Shown here piece after piece: positions 1 through 8,980 of a stretch of 64,000 nucleotides of DNA. The translations under genes and the position numbers were made by a program. The stretch comes from DASSFG01 sp035547915. GTDB taxonomy: Bacteria > Planctomycetota > Planctomycetia > Pirellulales > JAICIG01. The notes beneath the pieces were generated by a model. That model worked only from the letters and a program-made list of their open reading frames with translations, did not search any database and was not told the origin of the DNA. The DNA lies in contig DASZTS010000118.1 in the NCBI GenBank assembly GCA_035547915.1, forward strand, positions 62,001 through 126,000. Direction: 5' to 3'. Every line of letters begins with the position of its first letter. The stretch's first letter is position 1.

Positions 1-1059
1 GCGCTGATGAACGATATGCAGCGACTGTTGCGGGGCGTCTTTCGCACCGAGAACCAGATGACGATGGCCATCAGTGCCACCGGTTCGGCCGGCATGGAGT
101 GCACGGTCGTCAATCTGATCGAGCCGGGCGACGCGATGGTCGTCTGCGTGAACGGCGTGTTCGGCGGCCGCATGGCCGACGTGGCCGCGCGGGCCGGCGC
201 CAAGGTTACCCGCGTCGATCGTCCCTGGGGCGAGATTTTTGAGCCGGCGCACCTCAAGGATGCCCTCAAATCGAAGCCCAAGGTCGTCGGCATCGTCATG
301 GCCGAGACTTCGACGGGCGCCAGCCAACCGATCGAGGAGATCGCCAAGCTGGTCCACGACGCGGGCGCCCTCTTGCTCGTCGATACTGTGACGGCGCTCG
401 GGGGGATGCCCGTCGAGGTCGATGGCTGGCAGATCGACGCCATCTACTCGGGCAGCCAAAAATGCCTAAGCTGTCCCCCCGGTCTGGCGCCCGTGTCGTT
501 CAGCCCGCGCGCCATGGACGTGATCCTACACCGCAAGACGCCGGTACAGAGCTGGTATCTCGATGTCTCGATGCTGGCCCGCTACTGGGGCGAGGAACGT
601 GTCTATCACCACACCGCGCCGATCAACATGACCTACGGCCTGTATGAGGCGCTGCGACTGGTGCACGAAGAAGGCCTGGAAGGCTGTTTTGCCCGGCACG
701 CCCTGAACCATCGGGCCCTGAAGGCCGGCCTGGCGGCGATCGGCATCGGCTATGCCGCGGCCGAGGGACATCAGTTGCCCATGCTCAACGCGGTGCGCGT
801 GCCGGCCGGCGTCGACGATGCCGCGGTGCGGCGTGGATTGCTCGATCGGTTTGGTATCGAGATCGGGGCGGGACTGGGCGAATTCAAGGGCAAGGCCTGG
901 CGCATCGGCCTGATGGGGCACGGCTCGCGTCCGCGCAACGTACTGCTCTTCCTCGCTGCGTTGGAGCAGCTCTTGGGCGAGCAGGGCCACCGCTTCGACG
1001 CGGGGGCCAGCGTCGCGGCCGCCAACGCGGTCTACGTCGGAGCGGGCAAGACGGCCTGA
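1..1059 (+). CDS. Class V aminotransferase, alanine-glyoxylate / serine-pyruvate type (5' truncated)
   Basis: PLP-dependent aminotransferase of the alanine-glyoxylate/serine-pyruvate (AGT) group, which moves an amino group from alanine or serine to glyoxylate or pyruvate. The frame is open to the first base of the window and the first visible residues already correspond to the middle of the N-terminal helix region, so roughly 35-40 residues are missing upstream; the ATG at 7 is internal. Visible family landmarks are TGSAGM near the cofactor phosphate site, LLLVDTVTALGG with the PLP-contacting Asp, and SGSQKCL with the Schiff-base lysine (K152 counted from the internal ATG). The C-terminal RIGLMGHGSRPRNV is the usual AGT ending, so the 3' end is intact. 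The next gene, on the opposite strand, ends 16 bases downstream. The exact substrate pair cannot be read from sequence; phosphoserine-type class V enzymes are less likely given these motifs. Confidence 0.9.
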   Translation, partial: ALMNDMQRLLRGVFRTENQMTMAISATGSAGMECTVVNLIEPGDAMVVCVNGVFGGRMADVAARAGAKVTRVDRPWGEIFEPAHLKDALKSKPKVVGIVMAETSTGASQPIEEIAKLVHDAGALLLVDTVTALGGMPVEVDGWQIDAIYSGSQKCLSCPPGLAPVSFSPRAMDVILHRKTPVQSWYLDVSMLARYWGEERVYHHTAPINMTYGLYEALRLVHEEGLEGCFARHALNHRALKAGLAAIGIGYAAAEGHQLPMLNAVRVPAGVDDAAVRRGLLDRFGIEIGAGLGEFKGKAWRIGLMGHGSRPRNVLLFLAALEQLLGEQGHRFDAGASVAAANAVYVGAGKTA

Positions 1060-1075
1060 ATTCGCCGCGGGTCGC

Positions 1076-4000
1076 TCATTGCTGGTCGGTCCGCTTGCGG
1101 ACGTCCTTCTTCACCTTCAGCAGGCGGCTGGTATAGCTCTCTTCGTCGGCCTGGGCCTCGGGCGACAGGCCACCACGCGCGGACGCGGCGGGCGCTTGGG
1201 CCGTGGGTGCGGCAATCTGCTCCTCGAGCGCTGCCACGTCGGCGGGCTGGTCGGGGGTGGGCTCGAAGCGTGTAGCGGCCCGCCGCTGCTCGAGTTCTTC
1301 GCTCACTTCGGCCTTGCGGCTGCGCAGCCTCGACATGTATTCCGGCGGTGGAGCTTGCGGCTCGCGGCCCAGCAGCCGATCACGCATCCGGCCGGCCAAC
1401 GGGGGCACCCAGGCGAAACTGACCTGCACGCGGCGGAAAAAGACGTCGCCGAAGAAGGTCAGCGCGGCGATCAAGAGAGCGAAATGCCAGACGTCCTGCC
1501 GGCTGGTGGCCTTCGGCAGGTCGTGGCGAAAGGTGTCGGCCTTGGCCAGTTCCTTAGGATCGGCGCGGCCCGTCGTGTCTTCGATCACCACTCCCGGCGG
1601 ACCGCCCTTGGGCTCTAGCTTGGCCAGACTGGCCAGCAACGCCTCGTTCGTCTCGCGGTCGCGGAACTCGGGTGAATAGGGAACGTTGACGCCCGTCAAC
1701 AGCGGCGATTGGCCCGCTCCCGGGCTGAGCATCACGAAATAACTACCGGCGTCGTCGGCCTGGAACGAGCCGACATACCGCCCGGGCGCCGTCTGCTCGA
1801 GCTGCACGTCGTGCGGCTTCATATCGGGGCCGATGACCGCGCCACCCAGATCCAAGAAGTTCAAGAACTCGTCGTCTTTGTCGAGTGCCGTGACGAAGAC
1901 CTTCACCTGCCCCTGCTCGATGTCGGTGGCGATGGTGAATTTCCCTTGATCGCCGGCGGGCCGCATCGACCAGCGGACCATTTGGCTGAACAGCTTGTCG
2001 TAGCCGTCCCATTTCGTCCACTCCTTGGTCCAGCGGGCGCCGGCGTCGCTGGTGAACGCCACGGCTTTGCCCAGGCCGTAGGTCCAGCTTGCCAGGATCG
2101 TGGCGTTGTCTTCACCGGGCGGCTCGGGCGAAACCAGCGAGACCTCGACGAGCGGGTTCTTCTTCACGGTCGTCTGCACGAAGCCGGTGATCGGCGGCAA
2201 TGGCCCATCGATGCCGCTCACCATCTCGTGAGGGAAACGGCGATAGGGCGAGAAACCGACGTCCTTCTCATACACGAGCGGACGGGCGACGCGACGGGCC
2301 TCGCGCTGGAAGATGCGCGGCAGGGCGTTCGGGTTGAGCACTTCGTAATACTTGCCGCCGGTCTTGAGCGCGATGTCTTTCATCACGGCGCTCTCGGCAG
2401 GACCATGCGCGCCGACCGCCACCGACGACACCGTGACCCGCATCTTCTTGAGGTTGGTGAGAACCGAAGGGCTGGGAGGCGTGGGATCACCGTCGCTGAT
2501 GATGATCATGTGCTTCACGGCCGCGTCGGTGAGGGCCATGAAGGCCCGGTGTGCCTTCTTGAGCCCCGAATCGAAATCAGGCATGTCCATGGGCGTCATG
2601 CGGTCGATCAGTGCCAGCATCTTCGGCCGTGCGCCACCGACACGCACCATGCCGCGGCCCTGGTCATTCCACAACCACTGGTCGGTGCCCGGCAGCAGAC
2701 CGCAATAGTCTTCGTTGCCCAACGCCTTGATCGCTTCCTTGGCGATGACCTTCTGCCAATGGTTGCCATCGGGCATTTCCGAGGCGTGCATCACCAGCGC
2801 GAGCGCCCCCTTGGGCACGACCTTGGCGCTCTTGATCTGGAAGTCGACCGGCATCGCCTCTTCGATCGGCGTATTGTTCCAACCGCCGGCCCCGAAGCTA
2901 TTGGGGCCGCCCAGCATGACCAACCCGCACCCCATGCTCTGCGTGTTCTGCGAGAGCATCAGTATCTGCTGGTCCGTGAAATCCTCACGCGGCACGTTGG
3001 CCAGCACCACCGTGTCGAACTGCTGCAACTCGGCCAGACCGTTGAAGAGCTGGTCGCTGGAATGCAAGGTCACTTCCAGGTTCTCGCGTCGCAGGCGGTC
3101 GACCAGATACTCGTGCTCGCCCCGGTTGGCAGCGTCTTCGATGAGCAAGACCTGCCCGCTGCCACGCACGTGCGTGAACGTCGTCGCTCGGTTGTTCTCG
3201 ATCATCGCATCGTCGGCCGGGTTGTCGGGCACGAACCGGGCCTCGTACGTATAAAAGTGCGGCTGATCGAGTTGTTGGCGGACGACGAACACCTGCTTGC
3301 CCGGCGGCAACTCGACGTTCTGTTCGGAGATCACCCGCGGCTGATCGTCGCTGCGCTGCGAGACGACCAGCTTGCCCTTGATGATGCCCGACTCTCCCTC
3401 GGCCGGTTGCGTGGTATTGTTGACCACCACGCGCAGGTCGAACGGCTGCCCTTTACGCACGTCGGGCGGCAACGTCACCTTTTCCACGAGAATCTCGCTG
3501 CGCGACTGAGACAGGACCGGCTGCACGTCGATACCGACCCCGGCGTCGGTCACGTGACGGGCCTGGTCGAGCGCGTCGCCCATGTTCTGGTTGCCGTCGC
3601 TGACGATCACGATCCGCTTGGCGGCGTCTTCGGGGAAGGTGGCCTGAGCCAGTTTGAGCGCCCCCGCCAGGTTCGTCGATTCGGGATCGAGCGGAGTTTC
3701 GACCCGCGGCGAGAGTTGCACCGACTCGTCGAACGGCGGCACCTCGATGACGGCTTCGCGGCCGAAGACGATCACGCCGACCCGGTCGTCGTTCTTACGA
3801 TGCTGCCGAACCGATTCGTTGACGAACTCGATCATCGCCTCGCGACGCTCGGGAAGAATACTCAGCGACTGGTCGAGCAGATAGATGACCGTCAGCCGGT
3901 CGTTGGTGCGGACCCATTGAATCTCGGCCAGCGAGGCGACGAGCAACGTGAACACGACCGAACGGAGCACGAGCACCACCCACTTGCGCACGCGTCCCAG

Positions 4001-4099
4001 ACCCGACAGGCTGCGGCGGCCGGACCACCACATCACCGGCAACAGGGCCAGGAGCAGCAGGTACCACGGACTGTCGAAATCGAGGCGGTAAGGGAGCAT
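1076..4099 (-). CDS. Large membrane protein with VWA and glutamine-amidotransferase-like domains
   Basis: 1007-residue membrane-anchored protein of the planctomycete 'VWA / glutamine amidotransferase-like' type; function unknown. Two hydrophobic segments (about 12-25 and 40-58) anchor the N terminus. A von Willebrand A domain follows (about 70-185) with a MIDAS-like DQSLS and a downstream VIVSDGNQ. A class-I-glutamine-amidotransferase-like fold is suggested around 315-430 (GLVMLGGPNSFGAGG near 390), but without a convincing catalytic Cys-His pair. A second VWA-like segment runs to about 600 and contains IIISDGDPTPP near 530. A last hydrophobic segment lies near 870-890, followed by a charged, probably cytoplasmic tail. 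BatA-like proteins share the N-terminal arrangement. The gene lies 40 bases downstream of the NHL lipoprotein gene on the same strand and is probably co-transcribed with it. A metal-dependent adhesion or chaperone role is inference only. Confidence 0.85.
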   Translation of the reverse strand: MLPYRLDFDSPWYLLLLALLPVMWWSGRRSLSGLGRVRKWVVLVLRSVVFTLLVASLAEIQWVRTNDRLTVIYLLDQSLSILPERREAMIEFVNESVRQHRKNDDRVGVIVFGREAVIEVPPFDESVQLSPRVETPLDPESTNLAGALKLAQATFPEDAAKRIVIVSDGNQNMGDALDQARHVTDAGVGIDVQPVLSQSRSEILVEKVTLPPDVRKGQPFDLRVVVNNTTQPAEGESGIIKGKLVVSQRSDDQPRVISEQNVELPPGKQVFVVRQQLDQPHFYTYEARFVPDNPADDAMIENNRATTFTHVRGSGQVLLIEDAANRGEHEYLVDRLRRENLEVTLHSSDQLFNGLAELQQFDTVVLANVPREDFTDQQILMLSQNTQSMGCGLVMLGGPNSFGAGGWNNTPIEEAMPVDFQIKSAKVVPKGALALVMHASEMPDGNHWQKVIAKEAIKALGNEDYCGLLPGTDQWLWNDQGRGMVRVGGARPKMLALIDRMTPMDMPDFDSGLKKAHRAFMALTDAAVKHMIIISDGDPTPPSPSVLTNLKKMRVTVSSVAVGAHGPAESAVMKDIALKTGGKYYEVLNPNALPRIFQREARRVARPLVYEKDVGFSPYRRFPHEMVSGIDGPLPPITGFVQTTVKKNPLVEVSLVSPEPPGEDNATILASWTYGLGKAVAFTSDAGARWTKEWTKWDGYDKLFSQMVRWSMRPAGDQGKFTIATDIEQGQVKVFVTALDKDDEFLNFLDLGGAVIGPDMKPHDVQLEQTAPGRYVGSFQADDAGSYFVMLSPGAGQSPLLTGVNVPYSPEFRDRETNEALLASLAKLEPKGGPPGVVIEDTTGRADPKELAKADTFRHDLPKATSRQDVWHFALLIAALTFFGDVFFRRVQVSFAWVPPLAGRMRDRLLGREPQAPPPEYMSRLRSRKAEVSEELEQRRAATRFEPTPDQPADVAALEEQIAAPTAQAPAASARGGLSPEAQADEESYTSRLLKVKKDVRKRTDQQ

Positions 4100-4139
4100 G
4101 TTCGCAAGCCGTCGCGTCTCCCGGCGGGAGAGGCACGTT

Positions 4140-5093
4140 TTACATCACGATTCGCTGGACTCGGTGGTTTTGTGTATCTAGGACGTGGATTCGCCCTTGT
4201 CGGTCGCGGACGAGCGCCCAAGGGTGGTCGAGTTCGCCCGGTTCGCGGCCGCGACGGCCCCAACACCCGAGCGACTCGCCTGAGCGACTGAACTTTTGCA
4301 CGCGGCTGTTACCCCATTCGCTCACATAGACGTGGCCGGCATCGTCGAGCAACAGATCGTAGGGATAGTACAATTGGCCCGGTTCGCTCCCTTCTTCGCC
4401 CCAACGATCGAGCAGTTTACCGTCCGTATCGAAAACCTGAATACGGTGATTGCAGGCGTCGGCCACCCAAATATGGTCTTGCTCGTCGATCACCATGTTC
4501 TGCGGCCGCATGAACTGGCCCGGTTCCGAGCCATGGCCGCCCCACTCCAACAAAAACCGGCCGTCGGGCGAGAACTTTTGCACGCGGTCGTAGTCGCCGT
4601 ATTCCGAGACGTAGAGGTTTCCCTGCGAGTCTTCGACGGCGTCGGTCACCAGCCCGAACTCACCCGGCGACTGCCCATGGACGCCGCCGATCGTTTGCAG
4701 CAATTCGCCCTCGGGAGAGTACACGAGGACGCGGAAATAGTGCGTGTCGGCAACCAGCAATCGGCCACGACGGTCGAACGACAGGCCCGTGGGACGGCCC
4801 GCGACATGCACGGGCGTTTGCCAGCCACGCAGGTAGTTGCCATCGCGATCGAAGACCTGAATGCGGGCCGTCATATCGACGATGTAGAGGTGATCGTCCG
4901 CGTCGATCGCCATGGCCCGCGGCTTTTGCAGACGGCCCTCAGAGATACCCTGCCGCCCCCAGATTTTCTCCGGCAGCCCGGAGGCGCCTTCTTCGTCGCA
5001 TCCAGCGGCGGTGACGGCCAACAGTGCGCTGAGGGCGAACCGCCAGACGTTGCCGCGCGGGCCGATGCTGCGTGCGTACGTTTGCCTGACCAT
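4140..5093 (-). CDS. NHL-repeat lipoprotein
   Basis: 317-residue predicted lipoprotein folded as a beta-propeller. The N terminus has a basic stretch, a hydrophobic core and the lipobox LTAAGC (Cys near residue 32), so signal peptidase II processing is expected. The remainder consists of about six NHL-type repeats of 45-50 residues, each with a pattern like 'P-x-x-[LM]-x-[IV]-D-x-x-x-x-[IL]-[WY]-V-x-D' followed by 'R-[IV]-Q-x-F' (for example RIQVFD, RVQKFS, HRIQVFD). NHL propellers usually present binding surfaces and are not normally catalytic. It is the upstream member of a two-gene minus-strand unit with the VWA membrane protein (40-base gap), which suggests an extracytoplasmic complex, though no partner is demonstrated. 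Repeats and lipobox are clear; the function is unknown. Confidence 0.88.
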   Translation of the reverse strand: MVRQTYARSIGPRGNVWRFALSALLAVTAAGCDEEGASGLPEKIWGRQGISEGRLQKPRAMAIDADDHLYIVDMTARIQVFDRDGNYLRGWQTPVHVAGRPTGLSFDRRGRLLVADTHYFRVLVYSPEGELLQTIGGVHGQSPGEFGLVTDAVEDSQGNLYVSEYGDYDRVQKFSPDGRFLLEWGGHGSEPGQFMRPQNMVIDEQDHIWVADACNHRIQVFDTDGKLLDRWGEEGSEPGQLYYPYDLLLDDAGHVYVSEWGNSRVQKFSRSGESLGCWGRRGREPGELDHPWALVRDRQGRIHVLDTQNHRVQRIVM

Positions 5094-5225
5094 TCGACTG
5101 GTTACCGAGCGGACGCGCGACGAGAGTTGGATTGCGACTCGCGAATCATCTTAACCGCTTAGCAGCCTTGGGAATAGCTGGGCGGTGCCGGACAGGACTG
5201 CCGACTTTCCAGCCCGGCATCGGCC

Positions 5226-5594
5226 TCAGTAGGTCTTGCTCGCCGGATAATACCGCCGCAGAAGGTGCAACCGGAGGAGGAAGAGGATCGCCAGATTGGC
5301 ACCTTTGGCCAAAATCAGCCAGGTCGTCAACACGCGGGCCTCGACGAAATCGCTGAGGCCGAAAGTCACAAAGGCCGCCGCATAAGCGATTTCGAGCCGT
5401 GATTTGCGGTATCGCAGGAAACGCCGCAGCACCAATACCGCGAGGAGGCACCAGGCACATCCCTCGGCCATATTCATCCAATGGTATGCATGCGAGAAAC
5501 CGAACGGTTCGCCCGCCGCGTAGCTCCACCAACGATGAGTCAGCCATTTTTGCAAAAGGGCCATCGTCGCCGCTCGGTACTTAGGCGTGAGCAT
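5226..5594 (-). CDS. Small multi-pass membrane protein, unknown function
   Basis: Short protein of about 122 residues with three likely membrane segments: one around HWMNMAEGCAWCLLAVLV, one around EIAYAAAFVTFGLSDFVEA, and one around TWLILAKGANLAILFLLRL. I do not recognise a named family beyond similarity in style to small planctomycete membrane proteins. The start is uncertain: the frame also offers a GTG at 5606 and an ATG at 5564, and none has a good Shine-Dalgarno sequence. It stands alone on the minus strand between the NHL lipoprotein gene (132 bases away) and the divergent copper-protein gene. The amino-acid composition and the absence of a better frame support a real gene. Confidence 0.65.
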   Translation of the reverse strand: MLTPKYRAATMALLQKWLTHRWWSYAAGEPFGFSHAYHWMNMAEGCAWCLLAVLVLRRFLRYRKSRLEIAYAAAFVTFGLSDFVEARVLTTWLILAKGANLAILFLLRLHLLRRYYPASKTY

Positions 5595-5710
5595 TCTGCA
5601 CGACACAGACCAATTGGCCCAATTGTTGCAACTTTCCCGCCGTTGCCGAGCCCGCCGGTTCCGCGGTGCACCACAAATCGGCTCTTCTTCTCATTGAAAA
5701 GGAAAAGGCC

Positions 5711-6205
5711 ATGCGACGACGACAATTTGTGACAACGGGTGCGATAGGATTGGCCGGAAGCGTGCTGGCTGCTCAAGCGGCTTTGGGGAAGGGTGAAAAT
5801 CGCGCGGACTCGAAGCGCGACGCCCAACAGAAGCACGACCATCAAAACGCCTTCCAGAGTTGCGCCAAGGAATGCAGCGACTGCCAGCGAGCCTGTGATG
5901 AGTGCGGAAGACATTGCGTCGACAAGCTGGCGTCCGGCGACGAACATCACCGTCATACACTGGCAACGTGTCAGGATTGCGCCGACGTGTGCGCCGCCGC
6001 TTCACAGATCGTGTCGCGTTCGGGACCGTTTTCGGCCGATATCTGTCGCGCCTGCGCCGAGGTTTGCTCCCAGTGCGCCGAAGCGTGCGAGAAACACGCC
6101 CACGACGACATGATGGCTGCCTGCGCCAAGGCGTGCCGCACGTGCGAAGACGCCTGCCGACGCATGTTGACGGCCGCCGCCGCTCAGCACGATGCGCGAC
6201 GGTAA
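5711..6205 (+). CDS. Tat-exported four-helix-bundle cysteine-rich copper-storage-like protein (Csp/DUF326)
   Basis: 164-residue protein. It begins MRRRQF, a twin-arginine signal followed by a hydrophobic core ending near ALGKG, so folded export is expected. The mature part has 18 cysteines in helical spacings (CxxxC, CxxC, CxxxCxxC) spread over four predicted helices, as in the Csp family of copper-storage proteins, where thiols lining a four-helix bundle hold many Cu(I) ions. Known Csp1 proteins are Tat-exported and have fewer cysteines (13 in the methanotroph protein), while cytosolic Csp3 has about 18; this protein combines export with the higher count. The start at 5711 is chosen because an AAAGGAAAAGG sequence precedes it and the twin-arginine signal begins there; an in-frame start at 5666 would place residues ahead of the signal. 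An ABC transporter operon begins 173 bases downstream. The family assignment is good; copper binding is inferred from it. Confidence 0.85.
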   Translation: MRRRQFVTTGAIGLAGSVLAAQAALGKGENRADSKRDAQQKHDHQNAFQSCAKECSDCQRACDECGRHCVDKLASGDEHHRHTLATCQDCADVCAAASQIVSRSGPFSADICRACAEVCSQCAEACEKHAHDDMMAACAKACRTCEDACRRMLTAAAAQHDARR

Positions 6206-6378
6206 GGCGGAACGGTCGTTGCCCTCAGTCGACGATCGGCAGTCGCGCGGCGCCTGACCGCGCTTGCACGACTCGGCATCGTTTGGCATTCTGGATGACC
6301 GGAACGCCTGCGACACCTGCGTCGCGTCCGTCATCAGCCGACCCGAACCCACGAACGGCCACCGCCGCGCCTTGCCTC

Positions 6379-7266
6379 ATGCCGATCGACATTGCCCGCT
6401 ACCACGGTTGGCATGGTATGCGTGGCGGGCCGTGGCGGGGCGTGGCGGCCATGGTGCGCGTCGGCCTGCTGCAAGTCTTCCGCCGCAAGTCGTACTGGGT
6501 GGTGGTAGCCATCGGGGCGGTGCAGTTTCTTCTTCTCTGGGGTGTTATTTGGGCGGTTACGCAAGCCAAGGAACTTCCCAGTGAAATGCGCGACGGTCTG
6601 CTGGAAACATTCGGTTTCAGCGCGACTCCTCGGGATGGTAAGGAGAATGGCTACTCGATGTTTATCGAGCGGCAAAGCGTCGTCGTCATGATCTTGCTGG
6701 CGTTCACCGGCAGCCTGCTGGTAGGAAGCGACTTTCGCAACGGTTCCCTCGCCTTCTACCTCTCGCGCTCGATCGACCGGCGTCATTATATTCTCGGCAA
6801 ACTGCTGACCGTCGGCGTGCTCATCTCGCTCCTGACCACGATCCCTGCGCTTCTGCTGTTCGTCGAGTACGGCATGTTCACGGCATCGTTCGACTATTGG
6901 GCCACACATTGGCGGATTCCGCTCGCACTGCTCTTCTATGGCGGGGTGTTGTCGGTCGTGTTGAGCATCCTGCTCGTCACCCTGTCGGCATATTTGCAGC
7001 GTATGGCTCCGATCGCCATCACCTGGGCCAGTCTCTTCATTTTGCCGCGTGTCCTGCGGGAACAGATGAGAGGGCAGAGCATCTATTGGGGGCTGATCGA
7101 CCCTTGGCGCGACATGCACTTCGTCGGCCGGCTAGCCTTTGACCAGTTCCGCAACGACAGGGAACGACAATTCGCCTATTGGGCCGCGGGACTCTTGGCG
7201 GTCGCGTGCGTCGTCTCCCTCGTGGCGCTGCTGCGCCGCGTACGGGCGGTAGAAATCGTCGAATAA
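6379..7266 (+). CDS. ABC-2 type transporter permease
   Basis: 295-residue integral membrane protein with about six hydrophobic segments: near WVVVAIGAVQFLLLWGVIWAV, VVMILLAFTGSLLVG, LLTVGVLISLLTTIPALLLF, the region ending in LSILLVTLSAYL, IAITWASLFILP, and AAGLLAVACVVSLVALL. The motif FRNGSLAFYLSRSIDRRHYILGK is typical of ABC-2 permeases that work with a cytoplasmic ATPase, as in NosY-like systems. The frame is open further upstream, but the ATG at 6379 begins just before the first cytoplasmic helix and avoids overlap with the copper-protein gene; ATG 6451 is an alternative. It is followed after 31 bases by the ATPase gene and then a second permease, so all three subunits are probably made together. 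The substrate is unknown. Confidence 0.85.
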   Translation: MPIDIARYHGWHGMRGGPWRGVAAMVRVGLLQVFRRKSYWVVVAIGAVQFLLLWGVIWAVTQAKELPSEMRDGLLETFGFSATPRDGKENGYSMFIERQSVVVMILLAFTGSLLVGSDFRNGSLAFYLSRSIDRRHYILGKLLTVGVLISLLTTIPALLLFVEYGMFTASFDYWATHWRIPLALLFYGGVLSVVLSILLVTLSAYLQRMAPIAITWASLFILPRVLREQMRGQSIYWGLIDPWRDMHFVGRLAFDQFRNDRERQFAYWAAGLLAVACVVSLVALLRRVRAVEIVE

Positions 7267-7297
7267 CCCAACGGTTCGGCCGCAGCCGCCGCGAAAC

Positions 7298-8215
7298 ATG
7301 GACCTGATTTTCGACCACGTCACCAAGCTGTACGGCCCCGTGATCGGCGTGAACGACGTCACCTGCCGCATCGGGCCGGGTATTACCGGTCTGTTGGGAG
7401 CCAACGGGGCGGGAAAATCGACGCTCATCAAGCTCGCCAGCGGACAACTGCGGCCGAGCCAAGGTCATGTCTCGGTGGGAGCACACAGCGCGTGGTCGAC
7501 GGCCGCCAAGTTGAACTTTGGCTACAGTCCCGATCTCGATCGTTTTTATGAAGAGATGACGGGGCGTCAGTTCGTCTACACCATGGCCCGCCTGTACGGC
7601 TTTCGCCGCCGCGAGGCGCGCGAGCGGACCGAATTGGCACTACACGAGGTCGGCATGACGCCGCGGGCCGGTCGGCGGTTGGCGGGATGCAGCCACGGCA
7701 TGCGGCAGCGGATCAAGCTGGCCCAAGCCCTGGTCCACGACCCCGAGATATTGCTGCTCGACGAGCCGCTCAACGGCATCGACCCCGGCGGGCGGCACGA
7801 GATCAACGAGTTGCTGGTGCGTATGGCCGAACGCGGCAAGACGTTGCTCGTCTCGACGCATATCCTGGTCGATGTCGAGGAGCTCGCCGGCTCGATCTTG
7901 ATGATCTCGCGCGGCCGTCTGATCGCATCGGGTACCCTGACCGAGGTGCGCAATCTGTTGGACGACCAGCCACGCGTGGTCGAGATCGTCACTGACCGGC
8001 CGCGAGAGTTGGCTGCGCTGTTGGCGGCCGCCGGCGAGGTGCGCAGCGTCGAAATTCGCGGCGACCTGCTCACCGTGCAGACCGGGCAACCGGCGAACTT
8101 CTTTGCGCACGTGAATCGGCTTATCGTCGAACACGGCTTCGCCATCGAGCGATTGCAGACGCTCGACTCGGGCGCCGACGCGGTCTTTCACTACCTGGAA
8201 CGAGGCGTCGCATGA
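7298..8215 (+). CDS. ABC transporter ATP-binding protein
   Basis: 305-residue ATPase subunit of an ABC-2 exporter. The Walker A motif GANGAGKST lies at residues 34-42, the Q-loop region is around SPDLDRFYEEMTGRQF, a divergent signature reads CSHGMRQR (serine-glycine core replaced by S-H-G), and Walker B is EILLLDEPLNGIDP followed by the switch histidine in LLVSTHILVDVEEL. The C-terminal 80 residues form the small regulatory region common to the NatA/NosF type. Its start lies 31 bases after the first permease, and its stop overlaps the start of the second permease by four bases (ATGA at 8212), indicating translational coupling. The substrate cannot be inferred; proximity to a copper-storage-like gene is suggestive only. 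Confidence 0.95.
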   Translation: MDLIFDHVTKLYGPVIGVNDVTCRIGPGITGLLGANGAGKSTLIKLASGQLRPSQGHVSVGAHSAWSTAAKLNFGYSPDLDRFYEEMTGRQFVYTMARLYGFRRREARERTELALHEVGMTPRAGRRLAGCSHGMRQRIKLAQALVHDPEILLLDEPLNGIDPGGRHEINELLVRMAERGKTLLVSTHILVDVEELAGSILMISRGRLIASGTLTEVRNLLDDQPRVVEIVTDRPRELAALLAAAGEVRSVEIRGDLLTVQTGQPANFFAHVNRLIVEHGFAIERLQTLDSGADAVFHYLERGVA

Positions 8216-8970
8216 ATCTGGCCCGGGCCTGGATCACTCTCTTCTGGCTTTCGTTCCGGCGGTTGTTCTGGTCGTCGAGTACGCTCATGGTGCTGTTCCC
8301 GATGGCCGGCGTGCTCCTCTTCCTGCGCTGGCGGCGGTATGATCACATCGGCAGCCTCGAACAGGCGTTCCAACGCTACAGCAATTTCGTGATCATCGTT
8401 TTCGTCGGTTTTCTGTTGCCCGTCTGCGCGCTGGCCTATGGTACGTCGAGCGTGGGGGGCGACCGGGAGGACCGCACGCTCTTGTTCTTGCTCATTCGGC
8501 CCATTCCGCGGTGGCTGGTCCTGTCGGCCAAGTTCGCCGCTGCCTCGGTGTTGACCGTGGGCTTGGTGGTGTTGAGCTTCAACCTCGACTGCCGTATGGC
8601 CGGCCCGGCCGGTGATCTGGCGTACCAACTCTACCTGCCGGCGGTGCTCTACTCGACGCTGGCCTACCTGGGGCTGTTCCATCTGTTTGCCGTTACGCTG
8701 CGGCATTCGACGATCGTGGCGCTCGTATATGCGATCTTCTTAGAGTTTCTGCTGGGGAACCTTCCGGGCATCGTCAAACGCGTAACGGTCAACTATTACG
8801 GGCGTTCGGTGATGTACTCGCTGGCTGCCACCGATGGCGTCCAGCGTCCAGGCTGGTTCGAGCCGATCTCCGTCAGCGCCGCGAGTTGGACGCTCGGCGC
8901 CATCGCGCTCGGCTCGCTCGTGCTGGCCACGCTCGTGTTCCAGTTTCGGGAGTATCGCGATCTGACGTGA
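8212..8970 (+). CDS. ABC-2 type transporter permease, second subunit
   Basis: 252-residue membrane protein with six hydrophobic segments, among them one near STLMVLFPMAGVLLFL, one near FVIIVFVGFLLPVCALAYG, one near FAAASVLTVGLVVLSF, and a last one at WTLGAIALGSLVLATLVF. The text GTSSVGGDREDRTLLFLLIRPIPRW matches the 'E-x-x-x-x-T-x-x-x-L-x-x-[RP]-P' region of ABC-2 permeases. The start codon overlaps the stop of the ATPase gene (ATGA). Two different permeases with one ATPase suggest a heterodimeric membrane channel. It ends ten bases before the LRR-like gene. Confidence 0.88.
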   Translation: MNLARAWITLFWLSFRRLFWSSSTLMVLFPMAGVLLFLRWRRYDHIGSLEQAFQRYSNFVIIVFVGFLLPVCALAYGTSSVGGDREDRTLLFLLIRPIPRWLVLSAKFAAASVLTVGLVVLSFNLDCRMAGPAGDLAYQLYLPAVLYSTLAYLGLFHLFAVTLRHSTIVALVYAIFLEFLLGNLPGIVKRVTVNYYGRSVMYSLAATDGVQRPGWFEPISVSAASWTLGAIALGSLVLATLVFQFREYRDLT

Positions 8971-8980
8971 GTATCATCCC

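Noticed and set aside
1709..4291. Long plus-strand open frame of about 860 codons opposite the VWA gene
   Set aside because: Its composition is rich in Arg/His and Val/Leu runs typical of an antisense frame of GC-rich coding DNA, it has no family motifs, and the minus-strand gene has clear domains.
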